From the NCBI GenBank assembly GCA_013138975.1, contig WTBR01000090.1:1-47326 (forward strand): a stretch of DNA of 47,326 bases. The letters run 5' to 3'. The notes beneath the pieces are model-generated. The model saw only the letters and a program-made list of their open reading frames with translations, had not been told where the DNA came from and searched no databases. The first letter of the stretch is position 1. Each line of letters starts with the position of its first letter. This document shows positions 17,131-26,990 of the stretch, in pieces. The stretch comes from Bacteroidales bacterium. GTDB lineage: Bacteria; Bacteroidota; Bacteroidia; Bacteroidales; UBA12077. The position numbers and the translations under genes are program-made.

Positions 17131-18218
17131 GGTTTTTAGGACTTAAAATAATTGATATATATATAATAAAAAAGTTCTTAGGGACTTTTTTCTTTGCAAT
17201 TATTATAATAATAAGCATAGCTATTGTATTTGATGTTGCGGAAAAAGTGGAGGATTTTTTGGAAAAGGAAGCTCCATTTAGAGCTATTGCATTTGATTAT
17301 TACTTGAATTGGATCCCTTATTTTGCTAATCTATTTAGTTATTTATTTACGTTTATTGCAGTTATCTTCTTTACCTCAAAATTAGCAGCTAATACCGAAA
17401 TAATTGCAATTTTAAGTAGTGGTGTAAGTTTCAAGAGATTGATGTATCCGTATTTTCTTTCAGCACTGGTTATTGCTATAATGTCTTTTGTATTAATGGC
17501 ATATATTATTCCTCCAGCCAATGTAATACGTAAAGATTTTGAATATAAGTATATTAAAAGCCCTATTCGGAATACTGATAAGAATATTCACAGACAAATT
17601 GAACCGGGAGTTTTTATTTATATGAAAAGCTATAATACGACTAACGATGTTGGGTATAAATTTTCCATTGAAAAATTTGAGGAAGGAGTATTAAAATCTA
17701 AACTTATTTCGGATTACGTTAAATGGGATACATCAATTTCTAAATGGTCAATTCGAAATTATTATATAAGAGATATTGATAGTTTGAGTGAAAAAATTAC
17801 TACAGGATCAAGGGTAGATACAACATTGAATATGTTTCCGAAGGAGTTTAAGCTCATGAAAAATCATACTGAAATAATGACCTTGCCTGAATTAAATGAA
17901 TATATTGAACAACAATACATGAAAGGTGCTGATAATGTTGTTGAATTATTGATTGATAAATATCAAAGATTTGCATATCCATTTTCAACTTTTATTCTAA
18001 CTTTAATTGGTGTTTCATTATCGTCGCGGAAAGTTCGTGGAGGAATTGGAATGCATATTGGGCTTGGATTAGGATTAAGCTTTTCCTTTATACTGTTTAT
18101 GCGTTTTACAACTATGTTTGCTATTAGTGGAAGTATGAATCCTTTAATGGCAGTGTGGTTACCAAATATTATTTATACCATTATAAGTATCTACTTGTAT
18201 CGATTAGCACCCAAATAA
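17127..18218 (+). CDS. LptF/LptG-family permease of LPS export
   Basis: This 363-residue inner-membrane protein of the YjgP/YjgQ family has about three membrane helices near the N-terminus (residues 12-35, 50-80, 100-125). A periplasmic jellyroll-like domain covers residues 130-270. Three C-terminal helices follow (residues 280-360), with SSRKVRGGIGMHIGLGLGLS. With LptB it would pull lipopolysaccharide from the inner membrane and pass it to LptC/LptA. The sequence does not decide between LptF and LptG. It is coupled to tgt by an ATGA overlap, a pairing common in Bacteroidota. Confidence 0.92.
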   Translation: MRFLGLKIIDIYIIKKFLGTFFFAIIIIISIAIVFDVAEKVEDFLEKEAPFRAIAFDYYLNWIPYFANLFSYLFTFIAVIFFTSKLAANTEIIAILSSGVSFKRLMYPYFLSALVIAIMSFVLMAYIIPPANVIRKDFEYKYIKSPIRNTDKNIHRQIEPGVFIYMKSYNTTNDVGYKFSIEKFEEGVLKSKLISDYVKWDTSISKWSIRNYYIRDIDSLSEKITTGSRVDTTLNMFPKEFKLMKNHTEIMTLPELNEYIEQQYMKGADNVVELLIDKYQRFAYPFSTFILTLIGVSLSSRKVRGGIGMHIGLGLGLSFSFILFMRFTTMFAISGSMNPLMAVWLPNIIYTIISIYLYRLAPK

Positions 18219-18439
18219 TGTATTTGTGGTATGCAAAAATTCCCTAACTTGCAAAAGAATCAAAATGTGTAGGTTAAATTATTAGGCTGTATCATAATGA
18301 ATTGGCCTTTTATGTAGTATATAACTTGCAATTTAATTTTAATAAATAAAATTGATTTTGTAATGTTGCACTTATTTTAGAAAATGCTTATGAGATAAAC
18401 TAGTTATCATAGGCAATTTATTAACTAAATTAACAATTT

Positions 18440-19987
18440 ATGTCTTTGAAAAGAAAAATTCTTGAACTTCAAAAGAAGCGGGAACAGGTTCTTCAGGGCG
18501 GTGGTGAAAAAGCTGTCGAGAAGCAAGTTGCTATGGGGAAAATGACCGCTCGTGAAAGAATTATTACCTTATTAGATGAAAATTCATTTCATGAGTATGA
18601 TATGTTCATTGAACATGAAGCTCGTGATTTTGGTATGGCGACCAAGGTTCTTCATGGTGATGGTGTAATTATTGGTACAGGTACTATTTTTGGTGCTCCG
18701 ATTTGTATTTACGCTCAGGATTTTACTGTAGCAGGTGGATCTTTAGGTTTAATGCATGCTCGAAAAATTACCAAGATTATGGATCATGCTATGAAAATGA
18801 GAGTTCCAATTATTGGAATTAATGATTCGGGAGGTGCTCGTATTCAAGAAGGTGTTAATTCATTAGCTGGTTATGGTGAAATTTTCTACCGTAATACAAC
18901 TGCTTCTGGAGTTATTCCTCAAATTTCTGTAATATTGGGTCCATGTGCCGGAGGTGCTGTTTATTCGCCTGCACTAACTGACTTTGTATTTGTTGTAGAC
19001 AAGATTTCTAAGATGTTTATAACAGGACCAGAGGTTATAAAAACAGTTCTAGGTGAAGAAATTTCTATGGAAGCTTTAGGTGGAGCTAGAGTTCATAGTG
19101 AAATTACTGGAAACGCTCATTTCTTTGCAGAAAGTGAAATTGAATGTTTCGATCAGATTAAAAAGCTAATTACATATATTCCTTGGAATAATAGTAAAAA
19201 AGCTCAAAAATACGAGGTAAAAGAGCCAAAAGTTGATCAATATAAAATTGATGAAATTGTACCAGGTAATCCAAAGGAACCATATGATGTTCGTGATGTA
19301 GTTAGGGCTATTACAGATGATTCTGATTTCTTTGAGATTCAACAGCTATGGGCTGCGAATATGGTAATTGGTTTTGGTAGAATGGATGGTCAAACAGTTG
19401 GTTTTGTATGTAACCAACCATTAGTATTGGCAGGTGTTCTTGATTGTGATTCATCAGATAAAGCTGCACGTTTTATACGTTATTGTGACGCATTTAATAT
19501 TCCAATTGTAACATTGGTTGATTTACCAGGATATCTTCCAGGAGCAGATCAAGAACATGCAGGCGTTATTCGTCACGGTGCTAAAATTCTTTATGCATAT
19601 TCAGAAGCGACAGTGCCAAAGATTACTGTAATTCTTCGTAAAGCATATGGTGGTGGATACATTGCAATGAATTCACGTCACTTGAATGCTGACTTTGTAT
19701 TTGCATGGCCGGGAGCAGAGATTGCTGTTATGGGACCTGAAGGAGCTGCTAATATTATTTTTAGAAAAGAAATAATGGGTGCTGATGATCCTGATAAAGT
19801 ACGTAAGCAAAAGGTTAAAGAATATAAAGAGAAATTTGCTAATCCTTATGTTGCTGCAGCAAAAGGTTATGTTGATTCAGTAATTGAACCTGAAGAAACA
19901 CGAAAACTTTTACTTCATGCAATTGAAGGATCGCAAAATAAGGTTGATAATAAGCCATATAAGAAACATGGAATTCCTCCATTTTAA
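18440..19987 (+). CDS. Acyl-CoA carboxylase, carboxyltransferase subunit
   Basis: This 515-residue protein has two crotonase-like halves typical of propionyl-CoA carboxylase beta or methylmalonyl-CoA decarboxylase alpha. Oxyanion-hole motifs are NDSGGARIQEGVNSLAGY and GPCAGGAVYSPALTDF in the first half, and LPGYLPGADQEHAGV and RKAYGGGYIAMNSRH in the second. It moves carboxyl groups between biotin and an acyl-CoA, most likely propionyl-CoA/methylmalonyl-CoA. The biotin carrier gene follows 12 bases later. No biotin carboxylase or sodium-pump subunit is in the window, so the direction of the reaction is open. Confidence 0.94.
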   Translation: MSLKRKILELQKKREQVLQGGGEKAVEKQVAMGKMTARERIITLLDENSFHEYDMFIEHEARDFGMATKVLHGDGVIIGTGTIFGAPICIYAQDFTVAGGSLGLMHARKITKIMDHAMKMRVPIIGINDSGGARIQEGVNSLAGYGEIFYRNTTASGVIPQISVILGPCAGGAVYSPALTDFVFVVDKISKMFITGPEVIKTVLGEEISMEALGGARVHSEITGNAHFFAESEIECFDQIKKLITYIPWNNSKKAQKYEVKEPKVDQYKIDEIVPGNPKEPYDVRDVVRAITDDSDFFEIQQLWAANMVIGFGRMDGQTVGFVCNQPLVLAGVLDCDSSDKAARFIRYCDAFNIPIVTLVDLPGYLPGADQEHAGVIRHGAKILYAYSEATVPKITVILRKAYGGGYIAMNSRHLNADFVFAWPGAEIAVMGPEGAANIIFRKEIMGADDPDKVRKQKVKEYKEKFANPYVAAAKGYVDSVIEPEETRKLLLHAIEGSQNKVDNKPYKKHGIPPF

Positions 19988-19999
19988 ATCTATAAGCTC

Positions 20000-20368
20000 A
20001 TGGCAAAAAAAGAAAAAGCAAGCGCAAAAGCCGCAGTTTCTACTGAGGATGTTTCTAAGGTTCGTTATAAATCAATTTCGACTGTACATGGTGAAAACTA
20101 TAAAACTTTATTAACTGAAAAGTATAAGAACAGAAAAAAATGGGAAGAGCCAAATTTTAAAAAAATAGTATCTGCAATACCTGGTACTGTTATTAAAATT
20201 CATGCTGAAGAAGGACAGGAAGTTAAAGAAGGAGATTTAATGATGATTCTTGAGGCAATGAAGATGCAAAATAAAATGTATTTTCCAATGGATGGATTTG
20301 TAAAGAAAATCTACGTTACTGAAGAGCAGAAAGTGCCAAAAGGTCATTTAATGATCGAATTAAAATAA
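20000..20368 (+). CDS. Biotin carboxyl carrier protein
   Basis: This 122-residue carrier has a charged, alanine-rich N-terminal part (residues 1-50) and a biotinyl domain (55-122). The biotin-acceptor lysine is Lys88 in ILEAMKMQNKM. The half-domain marks IPGTVIKIHAEEGQEVKEGD and KKIYVTEEQKVPKG are present. It carries carboxybiotin between a biotin carboxylase and the carboxyltransferase encoded just upstream. A strong hairpin terminator follows. Confidence 0.95.
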   Translation: MAKKEKASAKAAVSTEDVSKVRYKSISTVHGENYKTLLTEKYKNRKKWEEPNFKKIVSAIPGTVIKIHAEEGQEVKEGDLMMILEAMKMQNKMYFPMDGFVKKIYVTEEQKVPKGHLMIELK

Positions 20369-20376
20369 TCTATTTA

Positions 20377-20411
20377 AGCATCCGAGACATTTTGTTTCGG
20401 ATGCTTTTTTT
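20377..20411. terminator. Terminator between the biotin carrier gene and ispE
   Basis: AGCATCCGA (20377-20385) pairs with TCGGATGCT (20397-20405) and is followed by six Ts on the plus strand. It ends the carboxylase operon. The minus-strand ispE stop (20410-20412) lies in the T run, so the hairpin is within or just past both 3' ends. Confidence 0.87.
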
Positions 20412-21222
20412 ATAATACTTCAGTCCAGGTAAAACATTTACTAAAGTTGGTTTGTATATCAATTTTGTTTTTGAAAATGCCGAAGACAGCAGATCCACTT
20501 CCCGACATTGAAGCATAACTAGCTCCAAGATCATATAATTGATCTTTTAAATCCTTTAGTATTGGATGATCTTTAAAAACGGAATCTTCGAAATCATTTT
20601 TAATAGTTTCTTTCCAATCTTCGATAGGCTGTTTAATTAATTCTAAAAGACTTGTTTTAGGTCGTTTAGGAATTGTTCTTGCATAGGCTTTTGCTGTATT
20701 TATATTAATTCCAGGATGTACAAGTACCAAAAAATATCCTTTTAAATTCAGATCAATTGGGCTTAAGATATTGCCTTTCTCAGTGGCAAAAGATGGTTTG
20801 TTTATTATAAAAAACGGACAATCACTTCCAACTTCTTCGGCATACCTTATTAAATCATTATTATTAAGATTAAGCTTCATTAATGAATTGATAGTTTTTA
20901 AAGTAAATGAAGCATCTGATGAGCCACCACCCAATCCGGCACCAAAGGGGATTATTTTATGTAAATGAATATCAATGGGTTTTAGCGAAAAATCCGAAGT
21001 TAATTCTTGATATGCTTTGTAACAAATATTCGATTCAAAGCTTTTATTTTCAATACTTAGGCCGGTATTTTTAAAATTAATCTTATCATTTGATATATTG
21101 ATTTCTAAAATATCTGATAAGGCAATAGGATAAAAAATGGTTTCTATATTATGAAAACCATCCTGCCTTTTTTCGGTAATATTTAAACCAATATTTATTT
21201 TTGCATTCGGGTATATTATCAT
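20410..21222 (-). CDS. ispE: 4-diphosphocytidyl-2-C-methyl-D-erythritol kinase
   Basis: This 270-residue GHMP kinase performs the ATP-dependent phosphorylation step of the MEP isoprenoid pathway. Marks are the N-terminal YPNAKINIGLNITEKRQDGF, the ATP-binding loop IPFGAGLGGGSSDASF, and the C-terminal ASYASMSGSGSAVFGIF. Length is normal. It is monocistronic and convergent with the biotin carrier gene, and is divergently transcribed from dnaB across a 177-bp gap. Confidence 0.95.
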   Translation of the reverse strand: MIIYPNAKINIGLNITEKRQDGFHNIETIFYPIALSDILEINISNDKINFKNTGLSIENKSFESNICYKAYQELTSDFSLKPIDIHLHKIIPFGAGLGGGSSDASFTLKTINSLMKLNLNNNDLIRYAEEVGSDCPFFIINKPSFATEKGNILSPIDLNLKGYFLVLVHPGININTAKAYARTIPKRPKTSLLELIKQPIEDWKETIKNDFEDSVFKDHPILKDLKDQLYDLGASYASMSGSGSAVFGIFKNKIDIQTNFSKCFTWTEVL

Positions 21223-21366
21223 CGATATTGAATTTGTATAAAAGTAAAAATACTATTTTAGAATTAAAACAATTGATAAAAATTAATTAACAATTGTTAA
21301 TAACTATCGTTGAAAAAAACACATAAAGAAAACTGCGAATCATATACTTATTGATATATGTATTCT

Positions 21367-21374
21367 TACCTTTG
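21367..21374 (+). promoter_or_regulatory. Possible -7 box for dnaB
   Basis: TACCTTTG fits TAnnTTTG exactly and lies 25 bases before the dnaB ATG. The nearest TTG (21351-21353) is 13 bases upstream, too close for a standard -33 box. Confidence 0.4.
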
Positions 21375-21399
21375 GACTCCCCAAATTTAATGTAAAAAA

Positions 21400-22950
21400 A
21401 TGGCAGGAAATACTAAAAACTATCCAAAGAAAACAAATGTAGATCAGGCACTTAACTATGGAAAAATACCGCCTCAAGCTCTTGATCTGGAAGAAGCGGT
21501 TCTTGGTGCAATAATGCTCGAAAAAGATGCTATTATTGCTGTAATGGATATTATTAGTCCTGATTGTTTTTATAAAGAAGGTCATCAGAAAATTTTTCAA
21601 GCTGTTTTAGATTTATCGCAGGAATTACAACCTATAGATATTTTAACAGTTACTGAAGAATTAAGAAAAAGAGATGAGCTTGATCTTATTGGAGGGCCTT
21701 TTTATATTACTCAATTAGCTAGTAAAGTTTCATCGGCAGCTCATATTGAATATCATGCTAGAATTGTCGCTCAAAAATATATTCAACGTGAACTTATTCG
21801 GGTTTCAACAGAAATTCAGAGTAAGGCATATGACGATACTATTGATGTTAACGATTTAATAGATTTTTCAGAATCGCAGTTATTTAAAGTTGCAGAAGGG
21901 AATATTAAAAAGGAAACACAAAAAATTGATCTTCTAATTCAAGACGCTCTGAGCCTTATTGAGGAAGCTGCAAAGCGTGAGGATGGATTAAGTGGAGTTC
22001 CGTCAGGATATACAAAATTAGATAGAGTTACTTCTGGTTGGCAACGTTCCGATTTGGTAATTATAGCTGCTCGTCCATCGATGGGTAAAACAGCATTTGT
22101 TTTATCAATGACCAGAAATATGGCTATTGATCATAATCAATGTGTAGCATTATTTTCGCTTGAAATGGCATCTGTTCAGTTGGTTAATCGTTTAATCGTA
22201 GGAGAAACAGAGCTGTCATCAGATAAAATACGTAATGGTAAGTTAGAACCATTTGAGTGGGAGCAATTGGAGTATAAAATAAAAAAGCTGATTGACGCTG
22301 AAATATATATAGACGATACTCCCGGGATCTCGGTTTTTGAATTAAGGGCAAAATGTCGTCGATTGACAAGTCAGAAAAAAATTGATATTATAATAATTGA
22401 CTACTTACAGTTGATGACGGGCCCTCCTGAAACAAAAGGGAATCGTGAACAGGAAGTAAGTATGATTTCCAGATCATTAAAAGCAATTGCAAAAGAATTA
22501 AATGTCCCAATTATTGCTTTATCTCAGTTGAATCGTTCTGTTGAGATGCGTTCAGGAACAAAGCGGCCACAATTATCCGATTTACGTGAATCTGGTGCAA
22601 TTGAGCAGGATGCGGATATGGTATTGTTTATTCACCGTCCTGAAAAGTATGGATTTATAGAAGATGAGGAAGGAAACTCCTTGATAGGAATGGCAGAAAT
22701 TATTTTAGCAAAACATAGGAATGGTGCACTGGCTGATATTAAACTTCGATTTAGAGGGGAATTAGCTAAATTTGAAGATTTAGAAGATGATTTTAGTGGA
22801 GAATTCCCAACGGAGGAAAATTCGAATGGAGGAGGAGCTAAAACTTATGGATCAAAAATGAATGCAGAGGAAAGCTCAGCGAAAAAATCCAATGACGATA
22901 TGTTTGATCTCGGTAGTAATAAGAATTTTGATAATGAAGCTCCTTTTTAA
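21400..22950 (+). CDS. dnaB: Replicative DNA helicase DnaB
   Basis: This 516-residue hexameric helicase unwinds DNA at the replication fork. The N-terminal domain starts PPQALDLEEAVLGAIMLEKD. The RecA-like core has Walker A in AARPSMGKTAFVLS (Lys230, Thr231), Walker B in IIIDYLQLM, and the DnaB motifs SLEMA and SDLRESGAIEQDADMV. No intein is present. The C-terminal 50 residues are a variable acidic tail. The stop codon lies inside a terminator hairpin. Confidence 0.97.
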   Translation: MAGNTKNYPKKTNVDQALNYGKIPPQALDLEEAVLGAIMLEKDAIIAVMDIISPDCFYKEGHQKIFQAVLDLSQELQPIDILTVTEELRKRDELDLIGGPFYITQLASKVSSAAHIEYHARIVAQKYIQRELIRVSTEIQSKAYDDTIDVNDLIDFSESQLFKVAEGNIKKETQKIDLLIQDALSLIEEAAKREDGLSGVPSGYTKLDRVTSGWQRSDLVIIAARPSMGKTAFVLSMTRNMAIDHNQCVALFSLEMASVQLVNRLIVGETELSSDKIRNGKLEPFEWEQLEYKIKKLIDAEIYIDDTPGISVFELRAKCRRLTSQKKIDIIIIDYLQLMTGPPETKGNREQEVSMISRSLKAIAKELNVPIIALSQLNRSVEMRSGTKRPQLSDLRESGAIEQDADMVLFIHRPEKYGFIEDEEGNSLIGMAEIILAKHRNGALADIKLRFRGELAKFEDLEDDFSGEFPTEENSNGGGAKTYGSKMNAEESSAKKSNDDMFDLGSNKNFDNEAPF

Positions 22951-22960
22951 GGAGCTTTTC
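22937..22960. terminator. Terminator between dnaB and the HAD gene
   Basis: AAGCTCCTT (22937-22945), a TTT loop and AAGGAGCTT (22949-22957) form a perfect 9-bp stem. It contains the dnaB stop codon (22948-22950), and the convergent HAD gene stops at 22959. It can serve both directions. Confidence 0.7.
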
Positions 22961-23651
22961 ATAATATTTCTTGTAACTTTTCTAACGAATTTATTTCATG
23001 TGTTATATTTTCAGAATGTTTTTTCTTATAAGGATTAAAGAATATTTGATCTAATCCAAAATCTTTAGCTCCTACAATATCAACCTGAAGATCATCACCA
23101 ATCATAATGCTTTCCTCTTCTTTAGCATTAGCATTTTTTAACGCATGTTCAAAAATTAATGGGTTTGGCTTTTGAGCACCTGCATCTTCCGAAGTAAATA
23201 CATTTAAGAAATATTTTTTTAAATTGCTGTTTTCAAGCTTAGTAAATTGTACTTCGTTAAAACCGTTTGTAATAATATGTAGTTTATATTTTTTGTGCAA
23301 GTATTCTAATGTTTCGTGGGCAAAAGGGAATAGTTGTTTTTTTGTAGGACTAATTTTTATGTAATCATGTGCAATTCTTTTTGCTAAATCATCGTCTTTA
23401 ATCCCAAATTCTTCTAAGGTTAATGAGAATCTTTTATAGCTTAAAAATATTTTTTCAATTTTTCCTTGACGATAATCACTCCATAATTTTTCATTATGCT
23501 TAATATACGTTTTATGAAAATTATTAAATGATTTAAAGATATTTTCTAATTCGTATTTCAAATAAATTTCTTGAAAGGTATCTAAGGCATTTTTATCAAA
23601 ATCCCATATGGTTCGGTCAAGATCGAAAAATATATTTTTGTATTTGTTCAT
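22959..23651 (-). CDS. YjjG-family HAD nucleotidase
   Basis: This 230-residue HAD-superfamily phosphatase has nucleophile Asp10 in FFDLDRTIWDFD, motif II in IITNGFNEVQ, and motifs III/IV in DAGAQKPNP and MIGDDLQVDIVGAKDFG. The 'DRTIWDFDKN' start and helical cap fit the YjjG group, which removes phosphate from non-canonical pyrimidine nucleotides. Subfamily substrate is inferred. Monocistronic. Confidence 0.9.
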   Translation of the reverse strand: MNKYKNIFFDLDRTIWDFDKNALDTFQEIYLKYELENIFKSFNNFHKTYIKHNEKLWSDYRQGKIEKIFLSYKRFSLTLEEFGIKDDDLAKRIAHDYIKISPTKKQLFPFAHETLEYLHKKYKLHIITNGFNEVQFTKLENSNLKKYFLNVFTSEDAGAQKPNPLIFEHALKNANAKEEESIMIGDDLQVDIVGAKDFGLDQIFFNPYKKKHSENITHEINSLEKLQEIL

Positions 23652-23812
23652 TTCCTGTAATTCCTAAAAATAAATGATAATTAATTGGCGCAAAGTTAAA
23701 ATTTTTGATAAAATTCAATGATAGTAATAGTATGTTTTAAATTAGGTCTTAATTAACGGATTTTTAAAAACGAATCCTTAAATTGTGAAATTTATATTTA
23801 AAATTTAAAAGT

Positions 23813-24295
23813 ATGAGGAAAATAATAATTTTATTATTTAGCATATATTTAATTGTTTCATGTACAAGTAGTAGGTGTAATATTGATAAGGAATCTGAAA
23901 CAAAAAAATTAAATGAATTTATAGATAATTGGCATCATGCTGCAGCTGTAGCCGATGAAAATATTTTTTTTGGAAGTTTAGATGAAAATGCAGTCTATTT
24001 GGGAACCGATCCAAAAGAACGTTGGTTAAAACAAGAGTTTATAGATTGGGGAATGAAGTATTTTGAGAGGGATACAGCATGGGCTTTTGCACCTTATAAT
24101 CGTTTTTGGGAATTTTCAGAGGATATGAATTATGCATGGTTTGATGAATTGTTGGATACGCATATGGGTATTTGCAGAGGATCAGGAGTATTAAGGAGGT
24201 ATAAAGATGGATGGAAAATTAAACATTACAACTTAGCCTTAACATTACCTAATGAACAAATGAATGAATATCGAAATATGATTAGCGAGGAGTGA
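23813..24295 (+). CDS. Lipoprotein with NTF2/SnoaL-like fold
   Basis: This 160-residue protein has a lipoprotein signal ending in LIVSC (Cys17). The rest has the size and motif spacing of an NTF2-like domain: an N-terminal helix with NEFIDNWHHAAAVAD, then NAVYLGTDPKERW, and the terminal strands GSGVLRRYKDGWKIKHYNL. Some relatives are SnoaL-like ligand-binding or enzyme domains. No catalytic set can be assigned. It lies alone ahead of another lipoprotein gene. Confidence 0.8.
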   Translation: MRKIIILLFSIYLIVSCTSSRCNIDKESETKKLNEFIDNWHHAAAVADENIFFGSLDENAVYLGTDPKERWLKQEFIDWGMKYFERDTAWAFAPYNRFWEFSEDMNYAWFDELLDTHMGICRGSGVLRRYKDGWKIKHYNLALTLPNEQMNEYRNMISEE

Positions 24296-24434
24296 CTATA
24301 GCATAAGGGGTTAGATGGGAAGGGTGAATTAAAATGAAATTTAGACTTTATAATTAGAGATTAAATTATTATTTTTAGTAGCTTTTTAAAAGTCAATTTT
24401 ACAAGTAATTAAGTATTAAAGTAACTCTTATTAG

Positions 24435-25559
24435 ATGAATAAAATAACTCTTTATATCGCAGTATTAGTATCAAGTTTAATAATCAGTTCATGTAATAAA
24501 ACAGCTGAAAAAAGTGATTATGTGAAGAAAGTAGCTCTTAATGAAGAAACTATTGCAGTTGGTATTTATAAAGCAACAGGATTTGACTATCCTAATGCAA
24601 AATATATTGCTGAGGCTTTAAAAATTGATGGAGGAATTGTGTATGTTTCATTAACCGATGCGGACATATTAAAAACAAAACTTGAAAATATTGATGTTTT
24701 GATTTTTCCTGCATTGGAAAATGGTCAGGTAATTGATAAACTCGATGATGAATTAACTGAAATATTTAAAAAATTCATATTAAAAAAAGGAGTAATTGAT
24801 TTTGCAAATGGATCTAGTTTACTTTTAAAAAACTTAAAATCTCCAACGCTTGGGCTTATTAATGCTAAAATAGATGATAATAATATGATTGAACCTTTTT
24901 CTGGTTTGGTAAAATTTAAACTTACAGATGAAGGTGAGAGAATATTCCCGGAATTAATAGATTTAGATAATTTGTATATAGGAATTAATGCTTGTCCTGA
25001 ACTAGTAGTTACAGATACAACTACAGTTGAGGTGTTGGGAAATAGAATGGTTGATTCTGAATCTCCCTTATTTATAATATCTAAATTTGGAGAAGGGAAT
25101 GTGTTTATTACAAATACTCAACCGGAAATCACACCCGGAATGCGATGGATGATTCCAAGAATAGTTCGATGGACATATAATAAAGATTTTATATATTATA
25201 ATAGAATGGTATTTCGTCCTGATTTGTTTATAACAGAAGTTAAGCTTGATGAAGAATTAAATACTAAAATTGAAAAATTGCTTAAACAATTAGAGGTAGG
25301 AAAGAAAAGCGAAATAATCTCAGCAATGGATGAGTTATATGAAATTTATCCAATGATAGCAGCAGACGAAGTAAGATCATTATTAATTGAAAAGAATGCT
25401 GATATTATGCTTCGTGCAGCAAAATATTTGGTTGATATAGAATATACTTTAGCCATTGATGATTTTAAAAAGCTGATAAAGCGAGAAAGAAGTAAAAAAA
25501 TAAGAGAACAACTCAATGGTTTTAAAATTGAGCTTGAGAATATGCTTGAACAAAACTAA
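24435..25559 (+). CDS. Lipoprotein with glutamine-amidotransferase-like and helical-repeat regions
   Basis: This 374-residue lipoprotein has its lipid Cys in LIISSC. Residues 40-240 look like the class I amidotransferase-like fold of BPL_N or DUF4159-type proteins (IAVGIYKATGFDYPNAKYI, IDVLIFPALENGQV, FGEGNVFITNTQPE). A catalytic Cys triad is not evident. The last 100 residues are helical and resemble HEAT/armadillo repeats (AMDELYEIYPMIAADEVRS, AAKYLVDIEYTLAIDDF). The function is unknown. It precedes rmuC by eight bases and may be co-transcribed with it. Confidence 0.7.
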   Translation: MNKITLYIAVLVSSLIISSCNKTAEKSDYVKKVALNEETIAVGIYKATGFDYPNAKYIAEALKIDGGIVYVSLTDADILKTKLENIDVLIFPALENGQVIDKLDDELTEIFKKFILKKGVIDFANGSSLLLKNLKSPTLGLINAKIDDNNMIEPFSGLVKFKLTDEGERIFPELIDLDNLYIGINACPELVVTDTTTVEVLGNRMVDSESPLFIISKFGEGNVFITNTQPEITPGMRWMIPRIVRWTYNKDFIYYNRMVFRPDLFITEVKLDEELNTKIEKLLKQLEVGKKSEIISAMDELYEIYPMIAADEVRSLLIEKNADIMLRAAKYLVDIEYTLAIDDFKKLIKRERSKKIREQLNGFKIELENMLEQN

Positions 25560-25567
25560 ATTGAAGA

Positions 25568-26914
25568 ATGATTGAAATCTTATTATTTGCATTAATTTTA
25601 CTGGTAATTATTAATATTGTAATTGGGTTAAAAAAGAAAGTTTCTTTTGATATTAAACCTCAGCTTAAGGAAATTGAAACTTCTATTCTTAAATTTGATA
25701 CAACTCTGGACAGAACAGAAAAGTCCATAAGAGATGAGTTTCAGAGAAATAGAAAAGAAACCAACGATATTTCTAAAACGAACAGAGAAGAGCTAACAAG
25801 ATCTCTAAACTCTTTTGGAGAGCAGTTTTCTAAAAATGTAAAAGATTTAAATGATTTGCTTCGAGAGAAGTTTGGAGATTTTAATAAGCAACAAATTGAA
25901 AATAATAAACTAGCTACTGAGAATATAAAAGGAGTAGAGACTACGATTGAAAAACACCTTAAAGCAATAAGAGAAGATAATACTCAACAGCTTAATGAAA
26001 TGAGAAAAACTGTTGATGAAAAACTTCAAACTACTTTGGATAAGAGACTGGGAGAATCATTTAAACAGGTAAGTGACAGATTAGAACAGGTGCATAAAGG
26101 TCTTGGCGAAATGCAAAATATTGCAACGGGTGTTGGTGACTTGAAAAAAGTTTTAACAAATGTAAAAACACGAGGTGTACTTGGCGAGTATCAACTGGAG
26201 AACATATTAGAGCAAATATTAACACCTGATCAATATTCAAAAAATGTAGCAACTAAGAAGGGTAGTCAGGCTAATGTAGAGTTTGCATTGAAACTTCCCG
26301 GAAAAGAGTCTGGAGAAGAGGTTTGGATGCCAATTGATTCAAAATTTCCAATTGAGGATTATCATGTACTTCTTGATGCATTTGAAAAGGGAGACAAAAA
26401 TGAAATTGAAATTGCGCAAAAGGTGCTATTAAAAAAAATAGAGAGTTTTGCAAAAAGCATAAGCGAAAAATATATAGATCCTCCACATACAACTGATTTT
26501 GGAATAATGTTTTTGCCAATCGAGAGTTTATATGCTGAAGTGTTAAGGCATCCGGGCTTATTTGAAATACTTCAGACAAAGTATAAAATAACTGTTACCG
26601 GGCCAACAACTTTATCGGCATTATTAAGTAGTTTACAAATGGGTTTTAGGACTCTGGCTGTTCAAAAAAGAAGTAGTGAAGTCTGGGACATATTAAAAGC
26701 TGTTAAATTTGAATTTAAAGAGTTTTCAGAAGTTTTAGCCAAAGCTCATAAACAAATAAATACGGCTTCAGGAACACTTGAAACATTGCGTAATACACGG
26801 ACAAATGCTATTCAAAGAAAGTTGAAGGATGTTGAGACTTTTACAAAAATTGAATCAAAAGAAATATTGGATTTACCGGATAATAATTTGATTGAAGATT
26901 CAATGGATGAATAA
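25568..26914 (+). CDS. rmuC: DNA recombination protein RmuC
   Basis: This 448-residue protein has an N-terminal membrane helix, a coiled coil (about residues 30-190), and the RmuC nuclease-like domain with KTRGVLGEYQLENILEQIL, VWMPIDSKFPIEDY and FLPIESLYAEVLR. RmuC limits inversions at short inverted repeats in E. coli; its PD-(D/E)XK-like fold suggests it cleaves DNA. Length is normal. Its proximity to a window full of inverted repeats is likely coincidence. Confidence 0.93.
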   Translation: MIEILLFALILLVIINIVIGLKKKVSFDIKPQLKEIETSILKFDTTLDRTEKSIRDEFQRNRKETNDISKTNREELTRSLNSFGEQFSKNVKDLNDLLREKFGDFNKQQIENNKLATENIKGVETTIEKHLKAIREDNTQQLNEMRKTVDEKLQTTLDKRLGESFKQVSDRLEQVHKGLGEMQNIATGVGDLKKVLTNVKTRGVLGEYQLENILEQILTPDQYSKNVATKKGSQANVEFALKLPGKESGEEVWMPIDSKFPIEDYHVLLDAFEKGDKNEIEIAQKVLLKKIESFAKSISEKYIDPPHTTDFGIMFLPIESLYAEVLRHPGLFEILQTKYKITVTGPTTLSALLSSLQMGFRTLAVQKRSSEVWDILKAVKFEFKEFSEVLAKAHKQINTASGTLETLRNTRTNAIQRKLKDVETFTKIESKEILDLPDNNLIEDSMDE

Positions 26915-26990
26915 TAAACGGTGTAAATAATTATTCTATTTTGATTTCTCGCAAATATTCCCTAACCTCGCCGTTCAAACCAGAGGGGCA

